Shown: positions 1-12,381, counted from the stretch's first letter. The stretch is 13,784 nucleotides of DNA from Pseudomonadota bacterium (GCA_015222915.1 JADFWE010000047.1:1-13784), one strand, 5' to 3'. The notes: generated from the sequence alone by a model not told the origin. Made by a program: numbers and translations.

Positions 1-105
<105 letters not shown>

Positions 106-128
106 TTAACATTAAATTGTTTTGTTAA
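106..128 (-). repeat. Small AT-rich inverted repeat between fusA and tuf
   Basis: TTAACA and TGTTAA form 6-base arms around an 11-base AT-rich loop, in the fusA-tuf gap. It lies 22 bases upstream of the tuf start codon and just upstream of its ribosome binding site. It is too weak and AT-rich to call a terminator. It may be chance in an AT-rich leader. Confidence 0.3.
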
Positions 129-192
129 AAATATTACTTACTAAAATCTATGCCGGGCCTCACATCAAACCGCCTATACCCGATCTCGTGAG

Positions 193-2298
<2,106 letters not shown>

Positions 2299-2345
2299 TG
2301 CTTATTACCTAACTACTCTATTACCTGAAAACGGTATTTCCTAAC

Positions 2346-2374
2346 AGCAAAGCGCCCAACAGGAGCGCCTTGCT
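2346..2374 (-). repeat. Stable hairpin in the rpsG-fusA gap
   Basis: On the minus strand AGCAAGGCGC pairs with GCGCTTTGCT, a 10-base-pair stem with a single G-U wobble and a 9-base loop. It lies in the 104-base gap between rpsG and fusA. No U-tract follows (the next bases are GTTAGGAAAT), so a classical terminator is unlikely in the middle of this operon. An RNA processing or stability element, or a weak pause site, is more plausible. The fold is direct from the sequence; the role is inference. Confidence 0.6.
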
Positions 2375-2402
2375 TTAAACCTTACTAAAAACCGCTGAAA
2401 TA

Positions 2403-2873
2403 CTACCAGCGGAAATGTGCGAAAGCTTTGTTCGCTTCAGCCATACGATGCGTGTCTTCACGTTTTTTAACCGCATTGCCGCGATTCTCTGAAGCATCCA
2501 TCAACTCACCAGCAAGTTTCAACTGCATAGACTTCTCACCACGGTTACGCGCAGCATCGATCAACCAGCGCATTGCCAGTGTTGTACGACGATTCACACG
2601 TACTTCAACCGGCACCTGGTAAGTCGCACCACCGACACGGCGTGATTTAACTTCGACCATCGGCGCAACATTTTCCAATGCTTTATCAAGAACATCCATC
2701 GGCTCGCCCGCTGCCTTGTCATTGATACGATCAAGTGCGTTATACATGATAGTTTCTGCAACGGATTTCTTACCGCTCTTCATGATCATGTTGACGAATT
2801 TCGTGATCTGAGTGCTTCCGAACTTAGGATCTGGCAGCACTTCTCTTTTGGGGACTTCTCTTCTTCTTGGCAT
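2403..2873 (-). CDS. rpsG: 30S ribosomal protein S7
   Basis: S7 binds the 3' major domain of 16S rRNA, nucleates assembly of the 30S head and lines the E site. The product is 156 aa, the usual bacterial length. It begins [20 protein letters not shown] and includes the S7 signature region [15 protein letters not shown] (about residues 27-41). It also has the central [20 protein letters not shown] stretch of the rRNA-binding hairpin and the helical C-terminus ending [10 protein letters not shown]. The ATG at 2873 reproduces the family N-terminus. The Shine-Dalgarno element is weak (only AGAG about 9 bases upstream), which fits translational coupling to rpsL. The stop is TAG. It lies 75 bases after rpsL. 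In E. coli S7 is the translational repressor of the str operon, acting in the rpsL-rpsG spacer. Confidence 0.99.
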   Translation of the reverse strand: MPRRREVPKREVLPDPKFGSTQITKFVNMIMKSGKKSVAETIMYNALDRINDKAAGEPMDVLDKALENVAPMVEVKSRRVGGATYQVPVEVRVNRRTTLAMRWLIDAARNRGEKSMQLKLAGELMDASENRGNAVKKREDTHRMAEANKAFAHFRW

Positions 2874-2948
2874 TAGATTTACTCTATAAACTTATACTTT
2901 TAATTTAGCGTTACTTGCGGTCATTGTGACAGCCAGTGAAGCCTGACA
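2874..2948 (-). promoter_or_regulatory. rpsL-rpsG spacer, possible S7 autoregulatory site
   Basis: In E. coli the rpsL-rpsG spacer is the S7 target for feedback control of the str operon. Here the 75-base spacer contains a small hairpin, GTCA-CAA-TGAC, with partial outer pairing GGC/GCC-like bases, followed by an AT-rich run to the weak rpsG ribosome binding site. The position and the weak ribosome binding site fit coupled, S7-regulated translation. I cannot align the RNA to the known E. coli site by eye, so this is an inference from location. Confidence 0.3.
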
Positions 2949-3323
2949 TTAACTCTTAGGTCGCTTGGTACCGTATTTGGAACGACCCTGACGACGCGAT
3001 TCAACACCCTGCGTATCGAGACTACCGCGGACCACATGATAACGCACACCCGGTAGATCTTTAACACGGCCGCCGCGGATCAGCACTACACTATGCTCCT
3101 GCAGGTTATGACCTTCACCACCGATGTAGCTCGTTACTTCAAAGCTATTGGTCAGACGCACACGAGCAACTTTACGCATCGCTGAGTTTGGTTTTTTAGG
3201 TGTTGTGGTATATACACGAGTACATACACCACGTTTCTGTGGGCACGCTTCCAGCGCTGGCACGTTGCTTTTTGCAACTTTGCTACGGCGAGGATTACGC
3301 ACTAACTGGTTAATTGTTGTCAT
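2949..3323 (-). CDS. rpsL: 30S ribosomal protein S12
   Basis: S12 sits at the decoding centre of the 30S subunit and affects tRNA selection accuracy. The product is 124 aa, the same length as in E. coli, and nearly every conserved block is present: the NQLVR start, [70 protein letters not shown] and the basic tail [10 protein letters not shown]. The residues at the main streptomycin sites are the sensitive type, K43 in PKKPNS and K88 in RVKDLPG. D89, the residue methylthiolated by RimO in E. coli, is present. The ATG at 3323 has a GGAG element (3330-3333) 6 bases upstream. The stop is TAA. It is the first gene of the str unit and is preceded by a leader and a strong promoter. Confidence 0.99.
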   Translation of the reverse strand: MTTINQLVRNPRRSKVAKSNVPALEACPQKRGVCTRVYTTTPKKPNSAMRKVARVRLTNSFEVTSYIGGEGHNLQEHSVVLIRGGRVKDLPGVRYHVVRGSLDTQGVESRRQGRSKYGTKRPKS

Positions 3324-3386
3324 CTATAACTCCAAATTCCGCCAGCGTCGACCCGAAAACAATCAGATAATCAATCACTTAGCGGC

Positions 3387-3409
3387 GCCCGTTGGCACTT
3401 ACTACGGGC
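3387..3409 (-). repeat. Second hairpin in the rpsL leader
   Basis: On the minus strand GCCCGT pairs with ACGGGC around an 11-base loop. It lies between the long 5' hairpin of the leader and the rpsL ribosome binding site. There is no U-tract after it, so it does not look like an attenuator. Confidence 0.45.
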
Positions 3410-3420
3410 TTAAAATAAAC

Positions 3421-3474
3421 GACAGGCCCTGATAACACCCTGGATAATATCCCGGATAACATCTGGAGCCTGCC
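3421..3474 (-). repeat. Triple 12-base repeat folding into a long hairpin at the 5' end of the str leader
   Basis: On the minus strand three imperfect 12-base units lie end to end: TGTTATCCGGGA (3450-3461), TATTATCCAGGG (3438-3449) and TGTTATCAGGGC (3426-3437). With their flanks they can fold into one hairpin. GGCAGGC pairs with GCCTGTC (7 pairs, one G-U); then come CC/GG, GAT/ATC, a 5x5 internal loop, CC/GG, a G-A mismatch, and GGAT-ATT-ATCC at the tip. That is about 18 pairs over 54 nt, starting only a few bases from the predicted transcription start. The repeats and pairings are visible directly. A role in mRNA stability, start-site escape or protein binding is inference. I do not recognise it as a known family. 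Confidence 0.6.
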
Positions 3475-3486
3475 AAAAGAGGCGCA

Positions 3487-3515
3487 ATTCTATGCTCACT
3501 GCCGGTAACTGTCAA
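3487..3515 (-). promoter_or_regulatory. Sigma-70 promoter of the rpsL-rpsG-fusA-tuf unit
   Basis: The -35 box is a perfect TTGACA (3515-3510). A 17-base spacer and a -10 box TAGAAT (3492-3487, 5 of 6 consensus) follow. The bases after the -10 (TGCGCC) are GC-rich, the kind of discriminator found at stringently controlled ribosomal promoters. Transcription would start near 3480, giving an rpsL leader of about 155 nt. The placement, after the rpoC hairpins and before rpsL, matches the known str promoter of E. coli. Confidence 0.85.
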
Positions 3516-3595
3516 GCCACCAGCAAGCGTAAAGGCGCTGTTATGCCCATGGAAGGGCGGTATATCGCAAAAAGCCATGGATGGTGATGCGATTT

Positions 3596-3630
3596 AAAAG
3601 CATTTTTCACCGCCGAGACGGTGAAAAATG
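3596..3630 (-). terminator. Probable terminator after rpoC (12-bp perfect inverted repeat)
   Basis: CATTTTTCACCG and CGGTGAAAAATG form a perfect 12-base-pair stem (3601-3630) with a 6-base loop, about 40 bases past the rpoC stop. On the minus strand the stem is followed by CTTTTAAAT, a short U-run. Unlike a textbook terminator, the lower stem has its T-run on the 5' arm and its A-run on the 3' arm. Termination is therefore likely from position but not certain; an RNA-processing or 3'-stabilising hairpin is the alternative. Confidence 0.6.
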
Positions 3631-3641
3631 GTTATTTCTAT

Positions 3642-3660
3642 ATCGGGCGTCCTGCCCGAT
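3642..3660 (-). repeat. First of two hairpins after the rpoC stop
   Basis: ATCGGGC and GCCCGAT form a perfect 7-base-pair GC-rich stem with a 5-base loop, beginning 10 bases after the rpoC stop codon. No U-tract follows on the minus strand (ATAGAAATAACC). It probably works together with the larger hairpin 11 bases further on, at the end of the rif unit. Confidence 0.6.
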
Positions 3661-3670
3661 GTTTCTTAAG

Positions 3671-6600
3671 CTATGCGTCCTGCTCAGGCTGCTCTGCTTC
3701 AGCTGGAGCAGTATCGACCGCATCAACGATCTCAGCAGGCATCTCTACATCATCCAGATCTTCAGTTGATACATCACTGATCGCTGCGCTGGCCTCTTCT
3801 TCAGTGATGAAAGCAGCTTCAAGATCCGCAGTGCGTTGCGCCTGACGGTCTTCGTGATAAGCCAGACCCGTTCCTGCAGGAATCAAACGACCCACGATAA
3901 CGTTTTCTTTCAGTCCGCGTAACGGATCGCTGCCGCCTCGTACTGACGCTTCGGTCAGAACACGTGTAGTTTCCTGGAACGATGCTGCAGAGATAAAGGA
4001 TTCGGTAACCAGCGAACCTTTGGTGATACCTAACAGTATCGGTTCAAATATCGCAGGCTCTTTACCTTCTTCCTTTAGCTGTTCACACTCATCGATAACA
4101 CGGGTACGCTCGACGATCTCACCTTTCAGGTAGTTTGACTCGCCACCTTCGATGATCTCGCATTTACGCAGCATCTGGCGGATGATGACTTCGATGTGTT
4201 TATCATTGATCTTCACACCCTGCAGACGGTATACATCCTGGATCTCGTTAACCAGGTATTCAGCCAGCTCTTCCGCACCCAGCAGACGCAGGATATCGTG
4301 CGCACTGCGCTCACCATCGGCGATGACCTCACCCTGCTCTACGCGCTCACCTTCGAACACGTTGATGTGACGCCATTTCGGAATCAGTGTCTCCACCGCT
4401 TCCGAGCTGTCTTTGGTGATGACCAGACGCTGCTTGCCTTTGGTCTCTTTACCGAAGCTTACGACACCTGACGCTTCCGCCATGATAGCCGGTTCTTTCG
4501 GCTTACGGGCTTCGAACAGGTCGGCAACACGCGGCAGACCACCGGTGATATCGCGAGTTTTACTTGATTCTTGCGGGATACGGGCGATTACGTCACCGAT
4601 CAATACATCACCACCATCTTCGATATTAATGATCGCACCGGAAGGCAGGAAGTAACGTGCAGGCTGCTCGGTACCGGCGATGTTCAGATCGATGCCTTTG
4701 GCATCGACCAGAGTGATCAGCGGACGCATATCTTTACCGGCGGTCGGACGCTGTTTCGGGTCGATGACAACGATAGAAGACAGACCGGTAACAGAATCCG
4801 TCTCTTTCTGTACGCTGATACCTTCGGCAAAATCAGTAAACTTAACCTTACCTTCCACCTCGGTAATGATCGGATGCGTATGCGGATCCCATTTCGCAAC
4901 GATCTGACCGGCTGCAACCGCACCGTCTTCTTCGACAGCGATAACCGCACCATAAGGAATCTTGTACAGCTCACGCTCACGGCCTGACTCGTCGATCACA
5001 CCCAGCTCACCGGAGCGGGATACCGCGACCAGACCGCCGCTGCTCTGTGGAACAACTTTGATGTTGTGCAGTCGAACTGTACCGGAAGTTTTAACGCTGA
5101 TGCTGTTTGCTGCCGCAGAACGACTCGCTGCACCACCGATATGGAAAGTACGCATGGTCAGCTGCGTGCCCGGCTCACCGATAGACTGTGCTGCGATTAC
5201 GCCGACCGCCTCACCATGGTTGACCAGGTGGCCACGAGCCAGATCACGACCGTAACACATAGAGCAGACGCCCTGTGTATTCTCACAGGTGATAACAGAA
5301 CGAACGAAGATCTCGTCAATGCCCAGCTCATCCAGCTGCTCTACCCACTGCTCATCGAGCAGCGTACCGCGAGGGATCAGTATTTCATCGTCAGTATTTA
5401 CCACATCGCGTGCAACTACACGACCCAGCACCAGGTCACTGAGCGGCATGACGACATCACCGCCTTCGATGATCGACTGTACCAGCATGCCTTTTTCGGT
5501 CTCACAGTCTTTCTTCAGGATAACCATGTCCTGAGCAACGTCGACCAGGCGACGTGTCAGGTAACCGGAGTTCGCTGTTTTCAGCGCGGTATCGGCCAGA
5601 CCTTTACGAGCACCATGGGTAGAAATAAAGTACTGCAGTACGTTCAGACCTTCACGGAAGTTCGCCGTAATCGGTGTCTCAATGATCGAACCGTCCGGTT
5701 TCGCCATCAGACCACGCATACCGGCCAGCTGACGGATCTGCGCGGCAGAACCACGGGCACCGGAATCGGCCATCACGAAGATATTGTTGAACGAAGGCTG
5801 CTCAACCATATTACCTTCAGCATCTTCGACTTCCATGGTGCTGAGTTTATCCATCATGGCTTTCGCCACCGCCTCATTCGCATGAGACCAGATATCAACC
5901 ACCTTGTTATAACGCTCGCCATTGGTCACCAGACCGGAGGCATATTGCTCCTGAATCTCTTTTACTTCAGCTTCCGCACCTTCAAGCAGTGTTGATTTCT
6001 CTTCCGGGATGACCATATCGTCGATACAGATAGAGATGCCTGAAACGGTAGAATATCTGAAACCGGTGTACATCAGCTGATCAGCAAAGATAACAGTCTC
6101 TTTCAGACCGACCTGACGGTAACAGGAGTTGATCAGATTGGAGATCGCTTTTTTACCCAGATCCTGATTCACCAGCTCGTAAGGGATACCGGCTGGAATG
6201 ATCTCAGATAAAATCGCACGGCCGACAGTAGTATCGATCACTGTAAATTTTTCTACCAGCTCACCGTCATCATCGAACACGACTTCTTTGATACGGGCTT
6301 TTACTTTCGCCTGCAGATCAGCTTCACCAGCGTCATAAGCACGATGCACCTCGTCAACATCAGCAAAGACCATGCCTTCGCCTTTTGCATTGACCGATTC
6401 ACGTGTCATGTAATACAGACCCAGTACGATATCCTGCGATGGTACGATGATCGGGTCGCCGGATGCAGGCGACAGGATGTTGTTCGTCGCCAGCATCAGG
6501 GTACGTGCTTCCAGCTGTGCTTCGATAGACAATGGCACGTGTACCGCCATCTGGTCACCGTCGAAGTCAGCGTTGAACGCTGTACAGACCAGTGGATGCA

Positions 6601-7945
6601 GCTGGATCGCTTTACCTTCGATCAGTACCGGCTCAAACGCCTGGATGCCGAGTCTATGCAGGGTTGGCGCACGGTTAAGCATGACCGGATGTTCACGGAT
6701 GACCTCATCGAGGATGTCCCATACTTCTGTACCTTCCTTCTCAACCATCTTCTTCGCAGCTTTGATGGTGGTCGCCAGGCCCCGACGCAATAATTTGTTA
6801 AAGATGAACGGCTTGAATAGTTCCAGCGACATCTTCTTCGGCAGACCACACTGGTGCAACTTGAGCGTAGGACCAACCACGATCACCGAACGACCGGAAT
6901 AGTCGACACGCTTACCCAGAAGGTTCTGACGGAAGCGGCCCTGCTTACCTTTGATCATGTCAGCCAGTGATTTCAACGGGCGCTTGTTGGTGCCGGTGAT
7001 AGCACGACCGCGACGACCGTTATCCATCAGTGCATCGACAGATTCCTGCAGCATACGCTTTTCATTACGCACGATGATATCAGGCGCATACAGCTCTAAC
7101 AGACGTTTCAGACGGTTATTACGGTTGATCACGCGGCGGTACAGATCATTCAGGTCAGAGGTCGCAAAACGACCGCCGTCCAGAGGTACCAGCGGGCGAA
7201 GATCTGGCGGCAGAACCGGCAGGATGGTCATAATCATCCACTCAGGACGGTTACCTGAAGCGACGAATGACTCGACCAGTTTCAGGCGCTTCGCCAGACG
7301 TTTCAGCTTGGTCTCAGACTTAGTTGCACCCATGTCTTCACGGATCTGGATCCTTTCTTCTTCCAGCACCAGGCTCTTCAGCATCTCGTGAACGGCTTCT
7401 GCACCCATACGGGCATCAAACTCGTCACCGTGCTCTTCGATGGCTTCCAGATAAGATTCATCGGTCAACAGCTGACCTTTTTCCAGCGTGGTCAGACCCG
7501 GCTCGATAACAACAAATGCTTCGAAATAGAGGATACGCTCGATCTCACGCAGGGTCATATCCAGCAGCAGGCCGATACGTGATGGCAGTGATTTCAGGTA
7601 CCAGATGTGCGCGACCGGGCTGGCAAGATCGATATGACCCATACGCTCACGACGCACTTTTGATTGCGTAACTTCGACGCCACACTTCTCACAGACCACA
7701 CCGCGGTGCTTCAGACGTTTGTATTTACCGCATAGACACTCGTAGTCTTTTACCGGGCCAAAGATCTTGGCACAGAACAGACCGTCGCGTTCCGGCTTGA
7801 ATGTACGATAGTTGATGGTTTCCGGTTTTTTAACTTCACCGAATGACCAGGACTGAATCTGCGCGGGTGACGCAAGACTGATTTTAATCGCGTCAAAATC
7901 TTCATTCTGGCCTGGTTGTTTAATGAGCTTAAGTAAATCTTTCAT
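3671..7945 (-). CDS. rpoC: DNA-directed RNA polymerase subunit beta'
   Basis: Beta' forms one jaw of RNA polymerase and carries the catalytic Mg2+ ligands. The product is 1424 aa (E. coli 1407). The N-terminal zinc site has Cys70, 72, 85 and 88 ([15 protein letters not shown], then [11 protein letters not shown]), the same numbers as in E. coli. The active-site motif NADFDGDQM is at 458-466 with Asp460, 462 and 464. A second zinc site uses Cys814, 887, 894 and 897 ([14 protein letters not shown]). The trigger loop [12 protein letters not shown] starts at 931 and is followed by the large insertion typical of proteobacteria. The conserved C-terminal block [17 protein letters not shown] precedes an acidic tail longer than in E. 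coli, which accounts for the extra length. The ATG at 7945 gives the family start [13 protein letters not shown] lies about 9 bases upstream. The stop is TAG. It lies 95 bases after rpoB with no terminator between them, so the two are co-transcribed. Confidence 0.99.
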   Translation of the reverse strand: MKDLLKLIKQPGQNEDFDAIKISLASPAQIQSWSFGEVKKPETINYRTFKPERDGLFCAKIFGPVKDYECLCGKYKRLKHRGVVCEKCGVEVTQSKVRRERMGHIDLASPVAHIWYLKSLPSRIGLLLDMTLREIERILYFEAFVVIEPGLTTLEKGQLLTDESYLEAIEEHGDEFDARMGAEAVHEMLKSLVLEEERIQIREDMGATKSETKLKRLAKRLKLVESFVASGNRPEWMIMTILPVLPPDLRPLVPLDGGRFATSDLNDLYRRVINRNNRLKRLLELYAPDIIVRNEKRMLQESVDALMDNGRRGRAITGTNKRPLKSLADMIKGKQGRFRQNLLGKRVDYSGRSVIVVGPTLKLHQCGLPKKMSLELFKPFIFNKLLRRGLATTIKAAKKMVEKEGTEVWDILDEVIREHPVMLNRAPTLHRLGIQAFEPVLIEGKAIQLHPLVCTAFNADFDGDQMAVHVPLSIEAQLEARTLMLATNNILSPASGDPIIVPSQDIVLGLYYMTRESVNAKGEGMVFADVDEVHRAYDAGEADLQAKVKARIKEVVFDDDGELVEKFTVIDTTVGRAILSEIIPAGIPYELVNQDLGKKAISNLINSCYRQVGLKETVIFADQLMYTGFRYSTVSGISICIDDMVIPEEKSTLLEGAEAEVKEIQEQYASGLVTNGERYNKVVDIWSHANEAVAKAMMDKLSTMEVEDAEGNMVEQPSFNNIFVMADSGARGSAAQIRQLAGMRGLMAKPDGSIIETPITANFREGLNVLQYFISTHGARKGLADTALKTANSGYLTRRLVDVAQDMVILKKDCETEKGMLVQSIIEGGDVVMPLSDLVLGRVVARDVVNTDDEILIPRGTLLDEQWVEQLDELGIDEIFVRSVITCENTQGVCSMCYGRDLARGHLVNHGEAVGVIAAQSIGEPGTQLTMRTFHIGGAASRSAAANSISVKTSGTVRLHNIKVVPQSSGGLVAVSRSGELGVIDESGRERELYKIPYGAVIAVEEDGAVAAGQIVAKWDPHTHPIITEVEGKVKFTDFAEGISVQKETDSVTGLSSIVVIDPKQRPTAGKDMRPLITLVDAKGIDLNIAGTEQPARYFLPSGAIINIEDGGDVLIGDVIARIPQESSKTRDITGGLPRVADLFEARKPKEPAIMAEASGVVSFGKETKGKQRLVITKDSSEAVETLIPKWRHINVFEGERVEQGEVIADGERSAHDILRLLGAEELAEYLVNEIQDVYRLQGVKINDKHIEVIIRQMLRKCEIIEGGESNYLKGEIVERTRVIDECEQLKEEGKEPAIFEPILLGITKGSLVTESFISAASFQETTRVLTEASVRGGSDPLRGLKENVIVGRLIPAGTGLAYHEDRQAQRTADLEAAFITEEEASAAISDVSTEDLDDVEMPAEIVDAVDTAPAEAEQPEQDA

Positions 7946-8040
7946 TGCCCTTAATCCTGTCTGTTTCTAGCTAGTTAAAGCTGGTTTAATATGGTTTCGC
8001 TATGCCGGCCCCGTCGAGCCTGTGTTACTGGAGTTAGTCG

Positions 8041-11000
8041 TTAAGACTTGTTCTCCAGTTCCAGCTCAATGTTGATACCTAAAGCACGGATCTCTTTAAG
8101 CAACACATTGAATGATTCCGGCATTCCCGGCTCCATATGATGATTACCATCAACAATGTTCTTGTACATCTTGTTACGACCCGCCACGTCATCAGACTTA
8201 ACGGTTAACATTTCCTGCAAGGTGTAGGCAGCACCGTATGCTTCCAGTGCCCACACTTCCATCTCACCGAAGCGCTGACCACCGAACTGGGCTTTACCAC
8301 CCAGTGGCTGCTGTGTTACCAGGCTGTAAGGACCGGTAGAACGTGCATGCATCTTGTCATCGATAAGATGGTTCAGTTTCAGCATGTACTTGTAACCGAT
8401 AGTCACAGGGTTATTAAATTTCTCACCGGTACGACCATCAAACAATGTGGTCTGACCGCTGATCGGCAGGCCTGCCAGTTCCAGCATACGATGGATCTCT
8501 TTTTCTTCAGCACCATCGAATACCGGTGTCGCCATCGGTACACCTTTACGCAGGTTGTGCGCCAGATCCAGCAGCTCTTTGTCGCTGAATGACTTCAGGT
8601 CCACTTTCTTCTCATTGTGGTTGTATATCTGATCGAGGAACTTGCGTATCTCGGCAACCGATTTCTTCTCATCCAGCATTTTGCCGATGACATCACCCAG
8701 ACCTTTCGCTGCCAGACCCAGATGAGTCTCCAGGATCTGACCAACGTTCATACGTGACGGTACGCCCAGCGGATTGAGGATGATATCGACCGGTGTGCCG
8801 TCTGCGGTATGCGGCATATCTTCAACCGGTACGATGATTGAGACCACACCCTTGTTACCATGACGACCCGCCATCTTGTCACCCGGCTGCATGCGACGTT
8901 TGACGGCCAGGTAAACCTTGACCATCTTCAGTACGCCCGGCGCCAGATCATCACCAGCAGTCAGTTTTGCTTTCTTCTCAGCGAAGTAAGCATCCAGCAA
9001 CTCACGCTGCTCTTTATGCTGCTTGGAAAGGCCTTCGATACGTGCATTATCGTCATCATTCTTCAGGCGGATCTGCGACCAGTCTTTGTGATCCAGGTCC
9101 TTCAGATAAGCGGCCGTAATCTTGCTGCCAGCTTTCAGACCTGCAGGTCCGCCAGCTGCCTCTTTACCGACGAAGACATTTTCCATACGGGCAAACAGAT
9201 CTTCTTCGATGATCAGCCATTGCGCATCGACATCTTTTTTCACAGAGATGATCTCCTGCTCTTCGATCTCGATGGCACGTTTATCTTTCTCTACACCGTC
9301 ACGGGTAAACACCTGAACACCGATAACGGTACCGTAGGTGCTGGCACCGACGCGCAGCGATGAATCTTTCACATCAGAGGCTTTTTCACCGAAGATGGCA
9401 CGCAGCAGTTTTTCTTCTGCAGTCAGCTGTGTCTCGCCTTTCGGTGTCACCTTACCGACCAGGATGTCGCCCGGTTTTACTTCAGCACCGACGTAGACCA
9501 CACCGGACTCGTCCAGTTTCGATAACAGGCTCTCGCTGACGTTTGGAATATCAGCAGTGATATCTTCTGCACCCAGTTTGGTATCACGGGCGACACTGCT
9601 CAGCTCCTGGATATGGATAGTAGTGTAACGGTCCTCTTCGACGACACGCTCCGAAATGATGATGGAATCCTCGAAGTTGTAGCCGTTCCATGCCATGTAA
9701 GCCACCAGCATGTTCTGACCCAGTGCCAGCTCACCCATATCGGTAGATGGGCCGTCAGCGATGATATCGCCACGTGCGACCTTGTCACCGACACGCACCA
9801 GCGGACGCTGATTGATACAGGTGTTCTGATTCGAACGGGTGTATTTTGTCAGGTTGTAGATATCGACACCGGTAGCGCCGTCAGCGGCTTCATCGTCGTT
9901 CACACGGATAACGATACGGCCGGCATCGACTGAATCGATAAGACCACCGCGGGTAGCAACAACCGAAGCACCGGAGTCATGCGCAACCGCACGCTCCATG
10001 CCGGTACCGACCAGCGGTTTGTCAGCACGTAACGTCGGCACCGCCTGGCGTTGCATGTTTGATCCCATCAACGCGCGGTTAGCATCGTCATGTTCGAGGA
10101 ACGGAATCAGCGACGCCGCTACCGATACGATCTGACGTGGCGATACGTCCATATACTGAACGTCTGCAGGCGGAGCCAGTGAGAACTCGTTCTTATGACG
10201 GCAGGAAACCAGCTCATCGGTCAGCTTGCCCTTGTTATTCATAGTGGCATTCGCCTGTGCGATAACAAAAGTACCTTCCTCGATCGCTGAAAGGTAATCG
10301 ATGTCCTGTGTAGCCACACCTTTTACCACTTTGCGGTAAGGCGTTTCCAGGAAGCCGTAAGAGTTGGTACGTGCGTAAACAGACAGCGAGTTGATCAGAC
10401 CGATGTTCGGTCCCTCAGGCGTCTCGATCGGACATACTCGACCATAATGAGTCGGATGTACGTCGCGCACTTCAAAACCGGCACGCTCACGGGTCAGACC
10501 ACCAGGGCCTAAAGCCGAGATACGACGTTTGTGGGTGACTTCAGATAATGGATTATTCTGGTCCATGAACTGAGACAGCTGGCTTGAACCGAAGAATTCT
10601 TTTACTGCTGCTGCAACAGGTTTCGCGTTGATCAGCTCCTGCGGCATCAGGCCATCCTGCTCTGCTGTTGTCAGGCGCTCTTTAACTGCGCGCTCGACAC
10701 GGACCAGGCCAACACGGAATACGTTTTCAGCCATCTCGCCAACACTACGGATACGGCGGTTACCCAGATGATCGATATCATCGACCGTACCGCTGCCGTT
10801 ACGGATAGCGACAAGCTCTTTGACCACTGACAGGATATCGGAAGCATCACCTAACTGCTCAACCAGCTGTTTTGCAAAGTCATCTTTACGGCTGCTGAAG
10901 TGACGACCATCATAAAGCACACCCGGTCCTTCAGAGGTATCGCGCTGCAGGCGGCGGTTGAACTTCATACGACCCACGGTAGAGATGTCATAACGGTCTT

Positions 11001-12189
11001 CAGAGAAGAACAGGTTATTGAACAGGTTCTCTGCTGCGTCTTTTGTTGGTGGTTCGCCGGGACGCATCATACGATAGATCTCGATCTGCGCTTCCAGCCT
11101 GGTGGTCGTGCTATCGACAGCCAGTGTATTCGATATGAACGGGCCGGTATCCAGGTCGTTAGTGTAGATAACCTGAACACTCTTGATGCCTTTTTCCTGA
11201 ACGAAGGCGATCAATTCTTCGGTAAACTCGGCATTCGCCGGTACCATGACCTCACCTGTCTCTTCGTCGATCAGGTCTTTCGCCAGTACTTTGCCTACAA
11301 GATAATCAATCGGCGCTTTCAGCTTGGTGATTTTTTTCTTCTCCAGCAGCTTGATGTGACGCATGGTCACACGCTTGCCGGTCTCGACGACAACCTCTTT
11401 ACCCGCTGTGATATCGAAACTTGCAGTATCACCACGCAGACGTTCAGGCACCAGTTCGAAACTCACACCGTCTTTGGTAAAAGTGTATTCGATACTGTCG
11501 AAGAAGATCTCCAGGATCTCTTCGTTGTTATAACCCAGTGCGCGCAGCAGAACCGATGCTGGTAATTTACGACGACGGTCGATACGGACAAAGACCGCAT
11601 CCTTGGGATCGAACTCAAAATCCAGCCATGAACCACGGTAAGGGATAACGCGAGCTGAATACAGAATCTTACCTGATGAATGGGTCTTACCTTTATCATG
11701 ATCGAACAGCACACCCGGTGAACGATGCAACTGCGACACGATGACACGCTCTGTACCATTGATGACGAAAGTACCGTTGCCCGTCATCAGAGGCATCTCG
11801 CCCATGAAGACTTCCTGCTCTTTTACTTCCTTCGGTGTCGTCTTCTTCTTGTTATCTTTATCATAGATCTCAAGACGCAGGACGACGCGCAGCGGTGCCG
11901 CATAGGTCATACCGCGAAGCTGACATTCTTTTACGTCGAATACCGGTTTGCCCAGCCTGTATTCAACAAACTGCAGCTTCACATGACCAGAGTAACTAAC
12001 GATCGGGAAGACTGATTCAAACGCGCCTTGCAGACCCGTACTTAAGCGTTGCGCTGCCGTTTTTTCTGATTGCAGAAAACCACGGAATGAATCAATTTGC
12101 ATTGATAACAAATAGGGAACATCCAGCACGGGTGGACGCTTACCGAAATCCTTGCGGAGTCTTTTTTTCTCGGTAAAAGAGTATGTCAT
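8041..12189 (-). CDS. rpoB: DNA-directed RNA polymerase subunit beta
   Basis: Beta is the second large subunit of RNA polymerase; it binds rifampicin and contributes active-site lysines. The product is 1382 aa (E. coli 1342) and starts [20 protein letters not shown]. The rifampicin region, [16 protein letters not shown] followed by [15 protein letters not shown] (residues 535-565), is wild type: Q540, D543, H553, R556, S558 and L560 correspond to E. coli Q513, D516, H526, R529, S531 and L533. [12 protein letters not shown] at 1103-1114 carries Lys1105 and Lys1113, equivalent to E. coli 1065 and 1073. The C-terminus has the usual [20 protein letters not shown] block. Of the 40 extra residues, 27 lie before the rifampicin region, mostly in one segment near 424-447, and about 13 lie between it and 1105, most likely in the lineage-variable insertion around 970-1080. 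The ATG at 12189 has GAGGA (12196-12200) 6 bases upstream; the stop is TAA. Confidence 0.99.
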   Translation of the reverse strand: MTYSFTEKKRLRKDFGKRPPVLDVPYLLSMQIDSFRGFLQSEKTAAQRLSTGLQGAFESVFPIVSYSGHVKLQFVEYRLGKPVFDVKECQLRGMTYAAPLRVVLRLEIYDKDNKKKTTPKEVKEQEVFMGEMPLMTGNGTFVINGTERVIVSQLHRSPGVLFDHDKGKTHSSGKILYSARVIPYRGSWLDFEFDPKDAVFVRIDRRRKLPASVLLRALGYNNEEILEIFFDSIEYTFTKDGVSFELVPERLRGDTASFDITAGKEVVVETGKRVTMRHIKLLEKKKITKLKAPIDYLVGKVLAKDLIDEETGEVMVPANAEFTEELIAFVQEKGIKSVQVIYTNDLDTGPFISNTLAVDSTTTRLEAQIEIYRMMRPGEPPTKDAAENLFNNLFFSEDRYDISTVGRMKFNRRLQRDTSEGPGVLYDGRHFSSRKDDFAKQLVEQLGDASDILSVVKELVAIRNGSGTVDDIDHLGNRRIRSVGEMAENVFRVGLVRVERAVKERLTTAEQDGLMPQELINAKPVAAAVKEFFGSSQLSQFMDQNNPLSEVTHKRRISALGPGGLTRERAGFEVRDVHPTHYGRVCPIETPEGPNIGLINSLSVYARTNSYGFLETPYRKVVKGVATQDIDYLSAIEEGTFVIAQANATMNNKGKLTDELVSCRHKNEFSLAPPADVQYMDVSPRQIVSVAASLIPFLEHDDANRALMGSNMQRQAVPTLRADKPLVGTGMERAVAHDSGASVVATRGGLIDSVDAGRIVIRVNDDEAADGATGVDIYNLTKYTRSNQNTCINQRPLVRVGDKVARGDIIADGPSTDMGELALGQNMLVAYMAWNGYNFEDSIIISERVVEEDRYTTIHIQELSSVARDTKLGAEDITADIPNVSESLLSKLDESGVVYVGAEVKPGDILVGKVTPKGETQLTAEEKLLRAIFGEKASDVKDSSLRVGASTYGTVIGVQVFTRDGVEKDKRAIEIEEQEIISVKKDVDAQWLIIEEDLFARMENVFVGKEAAGGPAGLKAGSKITAAYLKDLDHKDWSQIRLKNDDDNARIEGLSKQHKEQRELLDAYFAEKKAKLTAGDDLAPGVLKMVKVYLAVKRRMQPGDKMAGRHGNKGVVSIIVPVEDMPHTADGTPVDIILNPLGVPSRMNVGQILETHLGLAAKGLGDVIGKMLDEKKSVAEIRKFLDQIYNHNEKKVDLKSFSDKELLDLAHNLRKGVPMATPVFDGAEEKEIHRMLELAGLPISGQTTLFDGRTGEKFNNPVTIGYKYMLKLNHLIDDKMHARSTGPYSLVTQQPLGGKAQFGGQRFGEMEVWALEAYGAAYTLQEMLTVKSDDVAGRNKMYKNIVDGNHHMEPGMPESFNVLLKEIRALGINIELELENKS

Positions 12190-12235
12190 CAGTCTTCCTC
12201 GTATAAACTTAATTTATTTGACATAGTTATCATAA

Positions 12236-12259
12236 ATAATCGTCATCGACGGCTATTAT
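12236..12259 (-). repeat. Weak hairpin in the rpoB leader
   Basis: ATAAT-CGTC and GACG-ATTAT can pair around a 3-base loop, with a 3-base bulge. It lies about 50 bases before rpoB, downstream of the attenuator. The rest of the gap between the attenuator and rpoB (about 12190-12381) is AT-rich, and I see no promoter in it with both boxes well spaced. A role as an RNase processing point would be speculative. Confidence 0.3.
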
Positions 12260-12381
12260 CGTAACTACTGTTTTTTAGCTACCGGCCTACTGCACCGGCA
12301 AACTTATCAATCTGTATCGGTTTTTGAGTATGATTCGTCAGCTGAGCGAAAAACGTCCGGCTCAATAAATCATAGAAACGG

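Noticed and set aside
3541..3600. Two CCATGG palindromes and an ATCGC/GCGAT pair between rpoC and the str promoter
   Set aside because: The arms are only 4-6 bases with long or tiny loops, and no U-tract is suitably placed. Probably chance.
5066..5995. Long plus-strand open frame (309 codons) opposite rpoC
   Set aside because: It is fully within rpoC, the sequence resembles no known protein, and its composition follows from the opposite strand's codon use.
10900..11565. Plus-strand open frame (221 codons) opposite rpoB
   Set aside because: Same reason: antisense shadow of a highly conserved gene with no independent support.
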